Shown here: in pieces, positions 4,719 through 6,378 of the stretch
Layout: every line of letters starts with the position of its first letter
Position numbering within the stretch: position 1 is the first letter of the stretch
Assembly: GCA_026786125.1 (NCBI GenBank)
Contig: JAJAYU010000390.1
Coordinates: forward strand, 1 to 6,378
Source: Chamaesiphon sp.
GTDB lineage: Bacteria; Cyanobacteriota; Cyanobacteriia; Cyanobacteriales; Chamaesiphonaceae
Length of the DNA stretch: 6,378 nt
Reading direction: 5' to 3'
Made by a program: the position numbers and the translations under genes
Notes under the pieces: model-generated
What the model saw: the letters and a program-made list of their open reading frames with translations, nothing else
Told to the model about the DNA's origin: nothing
The model's database searches: none

Positions 4719-6329
4719 TTGAATAAATACTGGCAACGGATGGCGATCGGGGTATCAGTTGGGAGTATGATTGCGCCTAGTTGGGCACTACCCACCGCCA
4801 ATTCGGTTGGGAGTGCGGGGATTGATGCGTTGAGATTACACCAGGCTCCATACAATCTTACAGGTAAAAAGATTGTGATCGGTCAAGTTGAAGTCGGTCG
4901 TCCAGGGCTGTTTGGCTGGGACAAGACAGCCCAAAACTCGAAACTCCAACCCGAACAAGTTTTTTACCAAGACGGTGCTGCCAAAGCCAACGAACAGGTC
5001 GAACAGCACGCGATGATGGTAGCAGGGGTGATGATTAGTCGCGACAAACGATTTCCTGGCGTGGCTCCCGATGCCCGACTATACTCTAGTGCGATGGGAA
5101 GAGTAGATCGGACTGGACAGCCGGAAGAATGCCTCTCAACCCAGCATATTGCCCAACAGAATAGTGGAGATGTCCGTGCTATCAATCTGAGCTTTGGTGA
5201 GCCATTAGAACGGGATCCGCGTCCGAATGCAAAATTGGATGGTAACGCCCTATTTACCCAATGTCTGGATTGGTCGGCGCGGGTGCATAATGTGACATAT
5301 GCCGTAGCGGGAAATCAAGGTAAGGGCGGGATTTCGATTCCGACTGACAACTATAACGGGATTAATATTGCTTATTCAACTTTGCATCAGGGCACTTACA
5401 GCAAGTTAGATTTTTCCAATCTGAGCGAAACACCAATTGGGACTGCGAAAATAATTGAAGATCGGGAAGTAAATGTCGGCAATCGCAGATCGATCGGACT
5501 AGTCGCTCCAGGCGGCAATCTTCAGCTATATAATCTTGCAGGGAAAGCGATCTCCGTTCATGGCACTAGTTTTGCCGCGCCCCATGTCACGGGTACTATC
5601 GCGCTATTACAAGAATTTGGCGATCAACAATTGCGGACTAAAAGTCAGATGCCTGGGAGCCTTCGCCCCCGTTGGACGCTGAATGCGCGCCGTCATGAGG
5701 TGATGAAAGCAGTGCTATTAAATTCTGCTGACAAAATCAAAGATACGGGGGATGGATTGCGATTGGGGATGACGCGGACGATATTGGCCAAAAATAATCG
5801 GGATTGGACGGAATCTAGCTCTGTACGAGATGCCCAGATTCCCTTAGATTATCAGTTGGGTGCGGGTCAATTAAACGCTTTCCGCGCTTATCAACAGTTT
5901 AGTCCTGGCGAATATCATCCTACCAGTCCAGTCCCCTCGATCGGCTGGGACTACAACACGATCTCAGCGGGAGCATACCAAGATTATCCGATTGATCGAC
6001 CCCTCGCCGAAAATAGTTGGGTATCGATCTCGCTCACTTGGGATCGATTAGTGGAATTACAAGATCGCAACCACAATCAGCAATATGATGTCGGTGAAAA
6101 GTTTCAAGATCGAGGTCTTAATCAGCTCGCGCTCTACTTGATGCCTGCCGATGAAGATCGGATCGATCGCAGTTTATGGTCGTCAATTAGCCCTGTAGAT
6201 AGTGTTCAGCATATATTTCATCAGGTTCGCGATCCAGGTAAATACAAAATTCGGGTCTATTTTCGTCAACCGATCAACCGATCCAATCAAGCTTATGCCC
6301 TAGCTTGGTGGACTGTTTCAGGAAAATAG
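4719..6329 (+). CDS. Secreted subtilisin-family (S8) serine protease
   Basis: This 536-residue protein has an N-terminal signal peptide (about 1-23, charged start, hydrophobic IGVSVGSMIAP, likely cleavage after SWA) and so should be exported. The S8 domain spans about 48-390. Its nucleophile motif is HGTSFAAPHVTG (S284), the histidine motif is QHAMMVAGVM (H97) and the oxyanion Asn is in AVAGNQG (N199). At the usual Asp position the sequence is IGQVEVGRPG, so E58 replaces Asp. The C-terminal part (about 400-536) is a probable beta-sandwich and includes DRNHNQQYDVGE (449-460), which resembles a calcium-binding DxNxNxxxDxGE loop. The start is TTG 4719, chosen because GGAGA (4706-4710) lies 8 bases upstream and the signal peptide follows directly. 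The next in-frame start, ATG (residue 8), would lose this spacing and the basic N-terminus. It is divergent from psaM and shares a 109 bp intergenic region with it. Substrate is unknown. Confidence 0.87.
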   Translation: MNKYWQRMAIGVSVGSMIAPSWALPTANSVGSAGIDALRLHQAPYNLTGKKIVIGQVEVGRPGLFGWDKTAQNSKLQPEQVFYQDGAAKANEQVEQHAMMVAGVMISRDKRFPGVAPDARLYSSAMGRVDRTGQPEECLSTQHIAQQNSGDVRAINLSFGEPLERDPRPNAKLDGNALFTQCLDWSARVHNVTYAVAGNQGKGGISIPTDNYNGINIAYSTLHQGTYSKLDFSNLSETPIGTAKIIEDREVNVGNRRSIGLVAPGGNLQLYNLAGKAISVHGTSFAAPHVTGTIALLQEFGDQQLRTKSQMPGSLRPRWTLNARRHEVMKAVLLNSADKIKDTGDGLRLGMTRTILAKNNRDWTESSSVRDAQIPLDYQLGAGQLNAFRAYQQFSPGEYHPTSPVPSIGWDYNTISAGAYQDYPIDRPLAENSWVSISLTWDRLVELQDRNHNQQYDVGEKFQDRGLNQLALYLMPADEDRIDRSLWSSISPVDSVQHIFHQVRDPGKYKIRVYFRQPINRSNQAYALAWWTVSGK

Positions 6330-6378
6330 GAAAATGAGACTGTAGCAGGAGATATACAGTATATTCACTGAAGCTCAA

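Noticed and set aside
4610..4855. N-terminal extension of the PsaM frame to an upstream ATG
   Set aside because: It would add about 82 residues unlike PsaM, overlap the protease gene in antisense and ignore the strong GGAGG just before MSDTQ.
6330..6378. Palindrome ATATACAGTATAT (6352-6364) with AGGAG upstream as an operator or the start of a new gene
   Set aside because: Too short and AT-rich to support a site, and no start codon with an open frame can be established before the window ends.

Overview
The window looks like cyanobacterial chromosome. The best evidence is a short gene for PsaM, a photosystem I subunit, at 4520-4609 on the minus strand. Supporting evidence is the repeated CGATCG core of the HIP1 motif (one full GCGATCGC at 1587-1594), a GAGTTGR heptamer array of the cyanobacterial STRR kind, and an ISMich2-like insertion sequence. 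I cannot name the genus.

Left part, 1-1528. Bases 1-309 carry, on the minus strand, an internal piece of a DadA-like FAD-dependent amino-acid oxidoreductase that lacks its N-terminal FAD-binding region. It is cut at base 310 by a complete insertion sequence (311-1528, 1218 bp, 28 bp perfect terminal inverted repeats). The transposase is split over two frames joined at a T9 run, as in the ISMich2 group of the ISKra4 family.

Middle part, 1529-3817. Directly after the IS comes a CPA2 (Kef/Nap-type) cation:proton antiporter that lacks its first membrane helices but keeps the rest of the transporter and a cytosolic tail with two USP-like segments. A 189-residue membrane-anchored protein of unknown function overlaps its stop by 4 bp, so the two were probably one operon. 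The IS therefore separates two different broken genes, with no target-site duplication. It marks a rearrangement, or an assembly join, rather than a simple insertion. Each IS end also supplies an outward ATG that is in frame with the broken gene beside it.

Right part, 3818-6378. A minus-strand gene for a small single-pass, coiled-coil membrane protein (FtsL/DivIC-like in shape only) ends 10 bp from the 189-residue protein gene. Upstream of it are the heptamer repeat and a strong hairpin. Then come psaM (minus) and, divergently, a secreted subtilisin-family (S8) protease (plus, TTG start) whose expected catalytic Asp is Glu. The 109 bp between psaM and the protease hold a near-perfect HLR1 site for the light-responsive regulator RpaB, placed to activate psaM and possibly to affect the protease. 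The last 49 bp contain no recognisable gene.
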